Assembly (NCBI RefSeq): GCF_000812945.1
Contig: NZ_JSYM01000004.1
Coordinates: 147,941 to 211,940 of the forward strand
Direction: 5' to 3'
Length of the DNA: 64,000 nucleotides
Source: Flavobacterium sp. AED
GTDB taxonomy: Bacteria; Bacteroidota; Bacteroidia; Flavobacteriales; Flavobacteriaceae
Shown piece after piece: positions 27,690 to 37,467 of the stretch. Made by a program: the position numbers and the translations under genes. Within the stretch, counting starts at the first letter, position 1. Each line of letters begins with the position of its first letter. The notes beneath the pieces were generated by a model, which was not told the origin of the DNA, ran no database searches, and saw nothing but the letters and a program-made list of their open reading frames with translations.

Positions 27690-29657
27690 ATGACCTTGAT
27701 AAAAAAAACAATACTAGCAATTTCTGTATTAATGACCGTCTATGGACAGAGCCAACAGCGTACAAAGAAATCAAATGCAACAAAAAAATCAGGTTATACC
27801 ATCACTCCTGTAAACATTCAGAATGTAAAATTAACCGATGCGTTCTGGTTGCCAATAATAAAAAAGGTACAGGAAAAAACCATCGAATATGCCATTCATA
27901 AATGTGAAGAAGAAGGACGTCTTGATAATTTTTTAATTGCAGGCGGGAAAATGAAAGGAACCGTAAAAGGACAAATGCCTTTTGACGATACTGACGTATA
28001 CAAAATCATCGAAGGCGCTTCAAACACATTAATAAGTGAGCCCAACCCAAAACTCGAAACTTTACTGGATTCGCTCATAAGCATTGTGAAAATTGGTCAG
28101 GAAAAAGATGGTTATTTAACGACTTGGAGAACTATAAATCCAGCTAAACCACCAGCTCCATGGGTACCCGTGATAGAAGGAAAGCGTTGGGAATCCTTGC
28201 AAATAAGTCATGAATTGTACAACTCAGGCCACATGATAGAAGCTGCCGTTGTGCATTATCAAGCTACCGGAAAAAGAAATTTCTTGGACATTGCCATCAA
28301 AAATGCCGATATGTTAGTACGCACTTTTGGTGATGGAGCAACCCAAGTTCATGGTGTTCCAGGTCATCAAATTGTAGAAACTGGTTTGGTAAATCTCTAT
28401 CAAATCACTAACAACAAAGCCTATTTAAATTTGGCTAAATACTACCTGGACAATAGAGGAAATCCAAAAAACCATAAACTATATGGAACTTATGCACAAG
28501 ATGACATTCCCGTTATCCAACAAAAAGAACCAGTAGGTCATGCCGTAAGAGCAGTATATATGTATGCAGGAATGACCGATATTGCCGCAATATACAACGA
28601 CAAAGACTACTTAAATGCCGTAAATGCTTTGTGGACGAACATGGTCAACAAGAAAATGTACATCACTGGTGGGATTGGTGCTATACATGACGGCGAAGCA
28701 TTTGGTGCAAACTACGAATTACCAAACCTTACAGCCTACAACGAAACTTGCGCCGCTATTGGCGATGTCTATTGGAACCACAGACTGCACAACTTAACTG
28801 GCAATTCAGAATATTTTAATGTAATCGAACGCACATTATACAACGGATTAATCTCCGGAATTTCATTAGATGGAAAACAATTTTTCTATCCAAACGCATT
28901 AGAATCAGATGGGGTTTACAAAAACAATAGAGGTTCTTGCACTCGCCAATCGTGGTTTGATTGTTCCTGTTGCCCTACCAATTTGATACGTTTTATTCCT
29001 TCCATTCCGGGATTGATTTATTCTACAACTAAAGACGTGCTTTATGTGAATTTATATGCTTCCAATACGGCGAAGATAGCATTGGAAAACACAAAGTTGG
29101 AAATTTCACAAAAAACCAATTATCCATGGAATGGTAAAGTATCTCTTACCGTTACTCCTAAAAATGAAACTCCATTTACCATAAAATTACGTATTCCAAG
29201 CTGGGCGAGAAACCAAGTTTTACCGGGAGATTTATACAGTTATAAAAACACGTCGGCTGCGAAAACTTCAGTTACGATAGACGGAAAACGTATCGCCTAT
29301 AAAGAAGACAAAGGATATATTACCATTACCAGAAAATGGAAAAAAGGAGAAACAATAGCACTAGATTTCCCTATGGAAGTGAAAGAAGTCGTGACCAATA
29401 CCAAAGTAGCTGGCAACATAGGAAAAGTAGCTTTAGAATACGGACCAATTGTATATGCTATTGAGGAAATTGACAATGCAACAGCTTTTGATAAAATTGC
29501 TATCGATGCAAATGACACTTTCGAAGTTAAAAAAGAATCTAATCTTCTAGAAGGTGTAAATACCATTCAAAACAAAAAATTAAAAGCTATTCCTTATTAT
29601 TCTTGGTCCAATAGAGGCGTTGGAAAAATGAAAGTCTGGATAGATTATAAAGAATAA
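27690..29657 (+). CDS. GH127 beta-L-arabinofuranosidase, secreted
   Basis: Member of the former DUF1680 group; in characterised GH127 enzymes (HypBA1) it cleaves beta-L-arabinofuranosyl linkages with a zinc-held cysteine nucleophile. The full active-site set is visible: E352 and C354 in NETCAAIG, and C427-C428 in DCSCCPTN, corresponding to HypBA1 E338, C340, C417 and C418. A signal region (MTLIKKTILAISVLMTVYGQ) exports the 655-residue protein; the alpha/alpha-barrel (LYNSGHMIEAAVVHYQATG, HQIVETGLVNLYQITN) is followed by beta-sandwich domains (KLRIPSWA). Its presence broadens the PUL from alpha-arabinan to beta-linked arabinofuranose, as in extensin-type plant glycoproteins or rare RG side-chain caps. 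Located between GH43 and GH51. Confidence 0.93.
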   Translation: MTLIKKTILAISVLMTVYGQSQQRTKKSNATKKSGYTITPVNIQNVKLTDAFWLPIIKKVQEKTIEYAIHKCEEEGRLDNFLIAGGKMKGTVKGQMPFDDTDVYKIIEGASNTLISEPNPKLETLLDSLISIVKIGQEKDGYLTTWRTINPAKPPAPWVPVIEGKRWESLQISHELYNSGHMIEAAVVHYQATGKRNFLDIAIKNADMLVRTFGDGATQVHGVPGHQIVETGLVNLYQITNNKAYLNLAKYYLDNRGNPKNHKLYGTYAQDDIPVIQQKEPVGHAVRAVYMYAGMTDIAAIYNDKDYLNAVNALWTNMVNKKMYITGGIGAIHDGEAFGANYELPNLTAYNETCAAIGDVYWNHRLHNLTGNSEYFNVIERTLYNGLISGISLDGKQFFYPNALESDGVYKNNRGSCTRQSWFDCSCCPTNLIRFIPSIPGLIYSTTKDVLYVNLYASNTAKIALENTKLEISQKTNYPWNGKVSLTVTPKNETPFTIKLRIPSWARNQVLPGDLYSYKNTSAAKTSVTIDGKRIAYKEDKGYITITRKWKKGETIALDFPMEVKEVVTNTKVAGNIGKVALEYGPIVYAIEEIDNATAFDKIAIDANDTFEVKKESNLLEGVNTIQNKKLKAIPYYSWSNRGVGKMKVWIDYKE

Positions 29658-29749
29658 AAGAGATATTAAATTATAAAAAAACAGATAATAGACGGAAAGA
29701 TTAGTGAATTTTAATCCGCTGAATTGAACTTTTAAACAAATAAAGAAAC

Positions 29750-31735
29750 ATGAAACCAAATTTAATCACCAAATTAACCCTTTGCGGTTTATTGCTAAAT
29801 GGTATATACGCCAATGCCCAAAAAATAAATCTCGAAGTAAATACCAGCAAAACAATTACTAAAATTCAACCAACGATGTATGGTGCCTTTTTTGAAGACA
29901 TTAACTTTGCTGCTGATGGTGGATTGTATGCTGAAATGATCAAGAACCGTTCTTTTGAATTTGACACGCCTCTTATGGGCTGGGAACAACCCAATAGTGA
30001 TACCCATTCTTTCAATGCAGCATCCGGTATTGCCACAACTATCAAAGCATTAGAAAACAAAACCAATCCTAGTTTTTGTAGAGTTCTTGTAAATAATGAC
30101 AAAGGATTTGAAATAATTAATACCGGATTTAGAGGAATGGGAATTAAGAAAGATGCTAAGTACAATCTTTCTCTAAAAGCGGCGAATCACAATGGCGCTA
30201 TCAAAAAAATTATCATCCAATTTATTGATAAAAACAAAAAAGTTTTAGGTGAAACCAGCATTACACCAACATCTAATGACTGGAAAGGGTATTCTGCTCA
30301 ATTTACAGCAACCCAAACCGAAGCAAAAGCACAATTGAAAATCACTTTTGAAGGAAGTGGAACCATCGATTTAGATATGATTTCATTATTCCCCGAAGAC
30401 ACTTGGAAAAACAGAAAAAATGGTTTACGAAAAGACATCATACAATTATTATATGATATGAAACCAGGATTTTTAAGATTTCCCGGAGGTTGTATTGTTG
30501 AAGGAAGAACATTGGCACAACGCTACCAATGGAAAAAAACCGTGGGCGATATAGAAAATAGAGAGACATTAATAAACCGTTGGAATACCGAATTTACACA
30601 CAAACCAGCACCGGATTATTTCCAGACTTTTGGATTGGGATTTTTTGAATATTTCCAACTTTCCGAAGATCTTGGTGCACAACCCTTACCTATTTTAAGT
30701 TGCGGAATGGCTTGTCAATTTAATACTGGGGAATTAGTCCCAATGGATGAATTAGATCCCTATGTGCAAGATGCATTGGATTTAATCGAATTTGCAAATG
30801 GCGGCGTTGAAACTCCTTGGGGTAGAATCCGTTCAGAAATGGGGCATCCAAAACCTTTCAATTTAAAACTTATTGGTGTTGGAAACGAACAATGGGGTCC
30901 TCAATACATCGAAAGATTTAAAGTATTTGAAAAAGCCATAAAATCAAAATATCCAAAAATGACGATTGTTTCAGGTGCAGGTCCATTTCCAGAAGGTGAT
31001 TATTTTGATTATGGTATGCAGGAACTTAAAAAGTTAAATGCCGAAATCGTTGATGAGCATTATTATAAAAACCCACAATGGTTTAGAGAAAATGCAACTC
31101 GTTATGACAAATACGACAGAAAAGGACCTAAAGTTTTTGCAGGAGAATATGCCGCTCAAAGTGTTGCTATTGCAAGTCCTGATAATAAAAACAACTGGGA
31201 ATGTGCGTTTTCTGAAGCTGCTTTCATGACTGGTTTAGAAAGAAATGCCGAAGTGGTAAACCTAACTTCCTATGCCCCATTGATGGCGCATGAAGAAGCT
31301 TGGCAATGGACACCGGATTTACTTTGGTTCAATAATTTAGAAGCGTATGGTTCTGCTAATTATTATGTTCAAAAATTATTTTCAACCAATAAGGGAACTG
31401 ACTTAATTGCAATTACCAAAGACGGAAAACCAGTAACTGGCCAAAGTAATTTGTTTGCTTCGGCGGTAAAAGATGTAAATACAAAAGAAGTAATTGTAAA
31501 ACTGGTTAATACATCCGCAACTGCACAAGAGGTAAATATTGATTTAAAAGGAAGCAAATTAGCGGCTAAAGGAACTCTTATAACACTTACAAGTGCAAAC
31601 CTGGAAGATGAAAATTCTTTTGCAGCACCTAAAAAAATAAGTCCTACAGAAAAGGAATTTAAGTTAAAAGGTGACAAAGCGCAAACAAGCCTTCCAGCCT
31701 ATTCAGTAACAGTTTTGAAGTTAAAGATGAAATAA
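29750..31735 (+). CDS. GH51 alpha-L-arabinofuranosidase with inserted carbohydrate-binding domain
   Basis: Second GH51 of the PUL, 661 residues, longer than the one at 22311-23858. After a signal peptide (LCGLLLNGIYANAQ) come TMYGAFFEDINFAADGGLYAEMI, a jelly-roll carbohydrate-binding region at about 75-215 (KAANHNGAIKKIIIQFIDKN to GTIDLDMISLFP), the catalytic barrel with KPGFLRFPGGCIVEG, acid/base E380 in VGNEQWGPQ, EHYYKNPQW and nucleophile E466 in FAGEYAAQS, and a C-terminal beta-sandwich ending LPAYSVTVLKLK. This architecture resembles exo-arabinofuranosidases that remove side-chain arabinose. It is the last PUL gene; araB follows with its own promoter. Confidence 0.93.
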   Translation: MKPNLITKLTLCGLLLNGIYANAQKINLEVNTSKTITKIQPTMYGAFFEDINFAADGGLYAEMIKNRSFEFDTPLMGWEQPNSDTHSFNAASGIATTIKALENKTNPSFCRVLVNNDKGFEIINTGFRGMGIKKDAKYNLSLKAANHNGAIKKIIIQFIDKNKKVLGETSITPTSNDWKGYSAQFTATQTEAKAQLKITFEGSGTIDLDMISLFPEDTWKNRKNGLRKDIIQLLYDMKPGFLRFPGGCIVEGRTLAQRYQWKKTVGDIENRETLINRWNTEFTHKPAPDYFQTFGLGFFEYFQLSEDLGAQPLPILSCGMACQFNTGELVPMDELDPYVQDALDLIEFANGGVETPWGRIRSEMGHPKPFNLKLIGVGNEQWGPQYIERFKVFEKAIKSKYPKMTIVSGAGPFPEGDYFDYGMQELKKLNAEIVDEHYYKNPQWFRENATRYDKYDRKGPKVFAGEYAAQSVAIASPDNKNNWECAFSEAAFMTGLERNAEVVNLTSYAPLMAHEEAWQWTPDLLWFNNLEAYGSANYYVQKLFSTNKGTDLIAITKDGKPVTGQSNLFASAVKDVNTKEVIVKLVNTSATAQEVNIDLKGSKLAAKGTLITLTSANLEDENSFAAPKKISPTEKEFKLKGDKAQTSLPAYSVTVLKLKMK

Positions 31736-31835
31736 TCGCAATAGAATAAATTTATAACAAACGTTTATTATTTATTCTATTCGTAAATACCTGTTTTAAT
31801 GCTGTTTTAATAAAAATTACAATGTTAAATTAAAT

Positions 31836-31856
31836 TAAGTGTTTTTTATACACTTA
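31836..31856. promoter_or_regulatory. Perfect AraR-like palindrome upstream of araB
   Basis: TAAGTGT-N7-ACACTTA without mismatch in either arm. It lies 14 bases upstream of the araB -7 element and covers the expected -33 position, unlike the other boxes, which lie at or after the -7 element. Confidence 0.75.
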
Positions 31857-31870
31857 TAAATTATTTATAC

Positions 31871-31878
31871 TATATTTG
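31871..31878 (+). promoter_or_regulatory. Predicted -7 element of the araBDA operon
   Basis: TATATTTG matches TAnnTTTG exactly and lies 24 bases before the araB ATG at 31903. It shows that araB has its own start separate from the PUL transcript. Confidence 0.6.
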
Positions 31879-31902
31879 TCATTATAATTAAAAGAATCTA
31901 GA

Positions 31903-33594
31903 ATGAAAAATTATGTTATAGGATTAGACTATGGAACAGATTCTGTTCGAGCGATGTTAATAGACACTGAAAATGGACAAGAAATAGCATCAAATGTTTG
32001 TCATTACAAGCGATGGAAAAACAAGGAATATTGCAACGCATCCATAAACCAGTTTCGTCAACACCCTTTAGATCATATCGAAGGATTAGAAACCACTATA
32101 AAATATGTTGTTGAAAATAGCAATGTAGATCCTTCTCTTATACGAAGCATTTGCATCGACACAACCGGTTCTTCTCCTGTACCCGTTACTGAAGATGGAA
32201 CACCATTAGCTTTGACAAAAGGTTTTGAGAACAATCCTAATGCCATGATGGTACTTTGGAAAGATCATACTGCTATAAATGAAGCCAACGAAATCAATGA
32301 GCTTGCCGCTACTTGGGGTGGAGAAAATTTTACCAAATATGTTGGAGGAATTTATTCTTCAGAATGGTTTTGGGCAAAAATTCTACACATAGCCAAACAA
32401 GACGAAGCAGTAAAAAATGCCGCTTACACTTGGATGGAACATTGTGATTTAATGACGTATTTATTGATTGATAATAAAGATTTAAAATCATTCAAAAGAA
32501 GTCGTTGTGCTGCGGGTCATAAAGCCATGTGGCATGAAGACTGGAATGGTTTACCTCCAGAAGAATTCCTAGGAAAACTACATCCTTATCTTGCGGCACT
32601 TCGTGGAAGATTATACGATGAAACGTATACTTCAGACCTTGTAGCAGGAAATTTAAGCCAAGAATGGGCAACCCGATTGGGACTTACAACTGATACGGTT
32701 ATAGCCGTAGGAACATTCGATGCACACTCTGGTGCTGTAGGAGCAAAAATAGAAGAACACACATTGGTTCGTGTTATGGGAACCTCAACCTGTGATATAA
32801 TTGTTGCTTCAGAAGAAACAATAGGGACTAAATCAGTTCGTGGAATCTGCGGACAAGTAGATGGCTCTGTAATTCCGGGTTATATCGGTCTTGAAGCAGG
32901 TCAATCCGCTTTTGGAGATTTATTGGCTTGGTACAAAGAGTTACTACTATGGCCAACAGATCATTTATTAGCTACTTCTACCCTTTTGACAGCTGCCCAA
33001 AAAGAGCAACTAAAAGAAGAAATTAGTGATAATTTAATTATACAATTAACAGCTGAAGCTGAGAAAATCCCAGTATCCGAAAGTGTGCCAATCGCACTAG
33101 ATTGGATTAACGGAAGAAGAACTCCGGATGCTAATCAGGAAATAAAAAGTGCTATTTCTAATTTATCATTAGGAACCAAAGCGCCTCATTTATTCAAATC
33201 TTTGGTTAACGCCATCTGTTTTGGTTCTAAAAAAATCGTAGACCGTTTTGAAGAAGAAGGAGTAAAAATAAACAGCGTCATCGGAATTGGTGGTGTAGCG
33301 AGAAAATCTCCTTATATCATGCAAACTTTGGCTAACGTTTTGAACAAGCCTATTAAAATTGCAGCTTCAGACCAAACACCAGCATTAGGCGCCGCTATTT
33401 ATGCAGCAGTTGCAGCAGGAATTTATCCTAACGTAATTGAAGCCAGTCAAAAAATGGGAAGTGATTTTGATGGAGAATATTTCCCTCAATTAGACAAAGT
33501 TGCAGCGTATCACAAGTTGTTGTTAGCGTATGACCAATTAAGTTCATTTGCAGATCCATCTCTTAAAAAACTTCAACAGGAACAGTATGTATAA
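31903..33594 (+). CDS. araB: L-ribulokinase
   Basis: FGGY-family kinase of 563 residues that phosphorylates L-ribulose to L-ribulose 5-phosphate. Motifs are the N-terminal phosphate loop GLDYGTDSVRAMLID, SICIDTTGSSPVPV, the sugar-binding region SRCAAGHKAMWH, the catalytic-aspartate segment VGTFDAHSGAVGAKI, MGTSTCDI and, near the C terminus, INSVIGIGGVARKSPYIMQ with DQTPALGAAIYA. Length and motifs fit AraB rather than xylulokinase. It leads the operon araB-araD-araA-mutarotase and overlaps araD by 8 bases. A perfect AraR-like palindrome and a -7 element lie directly upstream. Confidence 0.95.
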   Translation: MKNYVIGLDYGTDSVRAMLIDTENGQEIASNVCHYKRWKNKEYCNASINQFRQHPLDHIEGLETTIKYVVENSNVDPSLIRSICIDTTGSSPVPVTEDGTPLALTKGFENNPNAMMVLWKDHTAINEANEINELAATWGGENFTKYVGGIYSSEWFWAKILHIAKQDEAVKNAAYTWMEHCDLMTYLLIDNKDLKSFKRSRCAAGHKAMWHEDWNGLPPEEFLGKLHPYLAALRGRLYDETYTSDLVAGNLSQEWATRLGLTTDTVIAVGTFDAHSGAVGAKIEEHTLVRVMGTSTCDIIVASEETIGTKSVRGICGQVDGSVIPGYIGLEAGQSAFGDLLAWYKELLLWPTDHLLATSTLLTAAQKEQLKEEISDNLIIQLTAEAEKIPVSESVPIALDWINGRRTPDANQEIKSAISNLSLGTKAPHLFKSLVNAICFGSKKIVDRFEEEGVKINSVIGIGGVARKSPYIMQTLANVLNKPIKIAASDQTPALGAAIYAAVAAGIYPNVIEASQKMGSDFDGEYFPQLDKVAAYHKLLLAYDQLSSFADPSLKKLQQEQYV

Positions 33595-34279
33595 AGATTT
33601 AAAACAAGAATGCTACGAAGCAAACATGCAATTAAACGCATTGAACTTAGTAGTCTATACTTTTGGGAATGTGAGCGCAGTAGATAGAAAAAATGGTGTT
33701 TTTGCCATAAAACCCAGCGGCGTTCCTTATGAAGATTTAAAACCGGAAGACATTGTTATTGTGGATTTTGACAACAACATTATCGAAGGCAATATGCGTC
33801 CTTCTTCGGATACAAAAACGCATGCTTATTTATATAAAAATTGGCCAAACATTGGCGGTGTGGCACACACTCACGCTACCTATTCTGTGGCTTGGGCACA
33901 AGCACAAAGAGACATTCCAATATTTGGAACAACACATGCCGATCACTTAACATCCGATATTCCTTGTGCAGCGCCAATGGTTGACTCACTTATCGAAGGA
34001 AATTACGAACACAATACAGGAATCCAAATCTTGGATTGCTTCAAAGAAAAAAATCTTTCTTACGAGGAAGTAGAAATGGTTTTGATAGGCAATCACGGTC
34101 CTTTTGCTTGGGGAAAAAATGCAGCGAAAGCGGTTTATAATAGTAAAGTTCTTGAAGTAGTAGCGGAAATGGCTCACTTAACATTACTGATAAATCCAAA
34201 TGCACCAAGACTGAAAGATTCCTTAATAAAAAAACATTACGAACGTAAACACGGAAAAGACTCGTATTACGGACAGTAA
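33587..34279 (+). CDS. araD: L-ribulose-5-phosphate 4-epimerase
   Basis: Zinc-dependent class II aldolase-fold enzyme that converts L-ribulose 5-phosphate to D-xylulose 5-phosphate, the substrate of the transketolase encoded upstream. The ATG at 33587 gives 230 residues, the usual AraD length, and overlaps the end of araB by 8 bases; the longer reading from 33548 adds 13 residues without homology character. Motifs are FGNVSAVDR, KPSGVPYEDL, the zinc ligands HTH in VAHTHATYSVAWAQ, GTTHADH and the later histidine in IGNHGPFAWG. araA follows after 58 bases. Confidence 0.95.
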   Translation: MYKDLKQECYEANMQLNALNLVVYTFGNVSAVDRKNGVFAIKPSGVPYEDLKPEDIVIVDFDNNIIEGNMRPSSDTKTHAYLYKNWPNIGGVAHTHATYSVAWAQAQRDIPIFGTTHADHLTSDIPCAAPMVDSLIEGNYEHNTGIQILDCFKEKNLSYEEVEMVLIGNHGPFAWGKNAAKAVYNSKVLEVVAEMAHLTLLINPNAPRLKDSLIKKHYERKHGKDSYYGQ

Positions 34280-34337
34280 TTGTCCAACACATTGAACAGT
34301 TAAAACGATTAAACAAATAAACGATTAAACAAAAAAT

Positions 34338-35852
34338 ATGATCGATATATCTCAAAAAGAAATTTGGTTTGTAGTAGGAAGCCAAGAATTATACGGTGAA
34401 GAAACACTACGAAAAGTAGCGGAACATTCCCAACACATCGCAAAAGGATTAGATGCTTCATCACATATACCGGTAAAAATCGTGTATAAAGATGTGGTAA
34501 AGTCTCCAGCTCAAATTACAAATGTATGTTTAGAAGCTAATTCAAACAAAAACTGTATTGGTATTGTGGCTTGGATGCATACTTTTTCGCCAGCTAAAAT
34601 GTGGATTGGTGGTTTAAGCATTCTTAAAAAACCGTTGTGTCACTTACATACACAATTCAACGCTGAAATTCCATGGGCTTCTATGGATATGGACTTCATG
34701 AATTTAAATCAATCGGCTCACGGAGACAGAGAGTTTGGTTTTATCATGTCCAGAATGCGTAAAAAACGTAAAGTGGTTGTAGGACATTGGGAAGACGAAC
34801 GCGTTCAAAAAAAATTAGGCATTTGGTCCAGAGTGGTTTTAGGTTGGGATGAATTCCAAAACTTAAAAGTTGCGAGAATTGGAGACAATATGCGTGAAGT
34901 TGCAGTAACTGAAGGAGATAAAGTCGAAGCCCAAATCCGTTTTGGTTTTTCGGTAAACGGTTTCGACTCTTCAGACGTTATAAAACATATAGATAAAGTT
35001 TCTGATGCAGACATCAACAAATTGGTTGAAGTTTATGAAGCTTCGTATACTTTAGCTCCAGCGCTTCAAAAAGGCGGTGCTCAAAGAGACTCATTAGTAG
35101 AAGCTGCTAAAATAGAAATAGGCCTTAGAGCTTTCCTTGAAGAAGGTGGTTTCAAAGCGTTTACAGATACTTTCGAAAATCTGGGTTCATTAAAACAACT
35201 TCCAGGAATTGCAGTACAACGCCTTATGGCTGATGGATACGGTTTTGGAGGTGAAGGTGACTGGAAAACAGCGGCGATGCTTAGAGCAATGAAAGTAATG
35301 AATGTAGGTCTTGAAAGCCAAGGTGGAACTTCATTCATGGAAGATTACACCTATCATTTTACACCTGAAAAATCGTATGTTTTAGGTTCTCACATGTTAG
35401 AAATTTGTTCTTCTATTGCTGATGCAAAACCTTCTTGTGAAGTACATCCATTAGGAATTGGAGGAAAAGAAGACCCAGTCCGTTTAGTATTTAACGTAGC
35501 TGCAGGAAATGCCATCAATGCTTCATTGATTGATATGGGCAACCGTTTCAGATTGATTGTAAACGAAGTAGAAGCGGTAAAACCTATGGCTGATTTACCT
35601 AAACTTCCTGTTGCGCGTGTATTATGGGATTGCAAACCTAACCTTGATATTGCTGCAACTACATGGATCTTAGCAGGTGGTGCGCATCATACCGTGTACA
35701 GTCAAGTGCTAACAACGGAATATATGGAAGATTTTGCCGATATTGCAGGCATAGAATTGCTTGTTATTGATGAGAAAACGACTATCAGAGATTTTAAAGA
35801 TAAAATTAATGCTAACGAAGCGTACTATCATTTGTTTCAGCACGGTCTATAA
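34338..35852 (+). CDS. araA: L-arabinose isomerase
   Basis: Converts L-arabinose to L-ribulose; the first cytoplasmic step of arabinose breakdown, metal-dependent (usually Mn2+). The 504 residues align over the whole family length. Active-site and metal positions are visible: E306 in GGEGDW, E335 in SFMEDY, H352 in GSHMLEI and H450 in GAHHTVYS, closely matching E. coli E306, E333, H350 and H450. Other motifs are [16 protein letters not shown] at the N terminus and [16 protein letters not shown]. It sits between araD and the lipoprotein mutarotase in one operon. Confidence 0.97.
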   Translation: MIDISQKEIWFVVGSQELYGEETLRKVAEHSQHIAKGLDASSHIPVKIVYKDVVKSPAQITNVCLEANSNKNCIGIVAWMHTFSPAKMWIGGLSILKKPLCHLHTQFNAEIPWASMDMDFMNLNQSAHGDREFGFIMSRMRKKRKVVVGHWEDERVQKKLGIWSRVVLGWDEFQNLKVARIGDNMREVAVTEGDKVEAQIRFGFSVNGFDSSDVIKHIDKVSDADINKLVEVYEASYTLAPALQKGGAQRDSLVEAAKIEIGLRAFLEEGGFKAFTDTFENLGSLKQLPGIAVQRLMADGYGFGGEGDWKTAAMLRAMKVMNVGLESQGGTSFMEDYTYHFTPEKSYVLGSHMLEICSSIADAKPSCEVHPLGIGGKEDPVRLVFNVAAGNAINASLIDMGNRFRLIVNEVEAVKPMADLPKLPVARVLWDCKPNLDIAATTWILAGGAHHTVYSQVLTTEYMEDFADIAGIELLVIDEKTTIRDFKDKINANEAYYHLFQHGL

Positions 35853-35871
35853 TAACTAAAAAAAAGTAATT

Positions 35872-37059
35872 ATGAATGTAATAAAACGTTGTATTTATGG
35901 AATTTCCATTATGAGTTTAGCAAGTATGAATATTCAATGTAAAGGAGATAAAAAGGCTGGAGCCGATGAAACTGCTTTAGAAGCTAAAGCGACAGATTCA
36001 GTGTCTATAGCAAAAGCAGAGTATGGCACTACGCCAAAAGGAGAAAAAATAGAGCGCTATACCCTTAAAAACCAAAAGGGAATGGAAGTAAATATCATTA
36101 CTTATGGTGGTATTATTTCTTCTTTAAAAGTGCCTAACAAAGCGGGGAAATCCGAAGAAGTTGTTATCGGGTTCAATTCTTTGGAACAATACATGAAAGC
36201 TAATCCATACTTTGGAGCTATCATTGGAAGATATGGCAACCGAATTGCAAAAGGTAAATTTACTTTAGACGGAAAAGAATATTCATTAGCTATCAACAAT
36301 GCACCTAATGCATTACATGGTGGCCCAGAAGGCTTTAACAGAGTCGTTTGGACTGCCGCTGAAGCAAAAGGTGGAGACAGCGCATCCTTGAAATTGAAGT
36401 ATGTGAGCAAGGATATGGAAGAAGGTTATCCAGGAAACTTGACCGTTTTTGTAACCTACACGCTAAAAAATGATAATTCTTTAGATGTACTTTATGAAGC
36501 GACTACTGACAAGAAAACGATTGTGAATTTGACACAGCATTCGTATTTCAACTTGTCAGCAGATTTTTCTAAACCTATTTTAGACGAAGAGATCACAATC
36601 GATGCAGATAAATTAGTTCCAGTTGCTGCAACACTTATCCCAACAGGTAAACTAACGGATGTAACTAATACGCCTTTCGATTTCAGAAAACCAAAAGCTA
36701 TTGGAAAAGACATAGAAGCCAAAGATGAGCAATTGAAAAATGGATTGGGTTACGACCATTGTTGGGTACTAAACAATCAGGATAAAGGATATCGCTTTGC
36801 GGCATCGGCCTATGATGCAGGAAGCGGAAGAGTATTAGAAGTATATACGGATCAACCGGGAATACAATTCTATACCGGAAACTTCTTAGACGGGACTTTA
36901 CCAATGAGAAACGGTGGCATGTACGCGCACAGAACAGGCTTTTGTTTAGAAACACAACACTATCCAGATTCTCCAAATCAAAAAGATTTTCCATCTACGG
37001 TTTTAAGCCCAGGGGAGAATTACAAAACGAAAACAACATTTAAATTTTCAGTAAAATAA
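35872..37059 (+). CDS. galM: Aldose 1-epimerase, exported lipoprotein
   Basis: Mutarotase of 395 residues at the end of the ara operon. Unlike the cytoplasmic paralog at 10756-11781 it has an N-terminal signal with lipobox-like MNIQC (Cys23), so it is probably anchored to a membrane facing the periplasm or surface. Family motifs are PYFGAIIGRYGNRIAKGKF, NALHGGPEGFNRVVW, the catalytic histidine in LTQHSYFNLSA, and CLETQHYPDSPNQ with the catalytic glutamate. In this operon it probably speeds anomer conversion of released arabinose before uptake or isomerisation. Sugar specificity is inferred from the operon; the symbol marks the family only. Confidence 0.9.
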   Translation: MNVIKRCIYGISIMSLASMNIQCKGDKKAGADETALEAKATDSVSIAKAEYGTTPKGEKIERYTLKNQKGMEVNIITYGGIISSLKVPNKAGKSEEVVIGFNSLEQYMKANPYFGAIIGRYGNRIAKGKFTLDGKEYSLAINNAPNALHGGPEGFNRVVWTAAEAKGGDSASLKLKYVSKDMEEGYPGNLTVFVTYTLKNDNSLDVLYEATTDKKTIVNLTQHSYFNLSADFSKPILDEEITIDADKLVPVAATLIPTGKLTDVTNTPFDFRKPKAIGKDIEAKDEQLKNGLGYDHCWVLNNQDKGYRFAASAYDAGSGRVLEVYTDQPGIQFYTGNFLDGTLPMRNGGMYAHRTGFCLETQHYPDSPNQKDFPSTVLSPGENYKTKTTFKFSVK

Positions 37060-37152
37060 ATTTAATAAAAGGACACTAACTATTATAGATTATTTTTCTA
37101 TACCGTAATTAATAAGTTGAATGGTTTGGTTTATCATATGGAATTAGTTAGT

Positions 37153-37183
37153 AACCCCGGAAGTAAAGCTTCTGGGGTTTTTT
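37153..37183 (+). terminator. Terminator of the araBDA operon
   Basis: AACCCCGGAAG and CTTCTGGGGTT form an 11-bp stem with one G-T pair and a 5-nt loop, followed by a T-run ending at 37183. A typical intrinsic terminator, 93 bases after the mutarotase stop. Confidence 0.85.
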
Positions 37184-37404
37184 ACACCTGTTTATTCCGT
37201 TTTAGGTTTCTTTATAAAGCAATAAATAAAGTGTCCTTTACTATAATGACAAATTTCAATCTACAAATTTGCAATATGATAAACCTCTAGCCTACAAATA
37301 GATTCCAATAATACCAAGTAGGCTTTAAATTAACTGGGAATAATCCTTATTATTTTTCATTTCGATACTAAAATAGTATAGCAATATCTTAAACTAACAC
37401 CCAC

Positions 37405-37444
37405 AAAAAAACCTCGAAAGCATAAACTCTCGAGGTCTTTTAAA
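37405..37444 (-). terminator. Terminator of the GH97 gene
   Basis: ACCTCG (37411-37416) pairs with CGAGGT (37431-37436), and A/T runs lie on both sides. Read on the minus strand the hairpin is followed by seven T residues, 24 bases after the GH97 stop. Confidence 0.75.
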
Positions 37445-37467
37445 ATTAATAACATCCTTTTAAAACA

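Larger units (their letters stand above)
37060..37467. other. Convergent intergenic region, ara operon to GH97
   Basis: A 408-bp gap between converging genes. It holds a terminator for each side (37153-37183 plus strand; 37405-37444 minus strand). The 220 bp between them have no convincing ORF; a CAAATTTG palindrome near 37263 has no assigned role. Confidence 0.6.

Noticed and set aside
31903..33594. Xylulokinase instead of ribulokinase
   Set aside because: Length of 563 residues, the motif set and the direct coupling to araD and araA fit AraB.
37178..37188. TTTTTTACACC resembling an AraR arm
   Set aside because: It is the T-run of the ara operon terminator followed by ACACC; no left arm and no gene downstream in a suitable direction.
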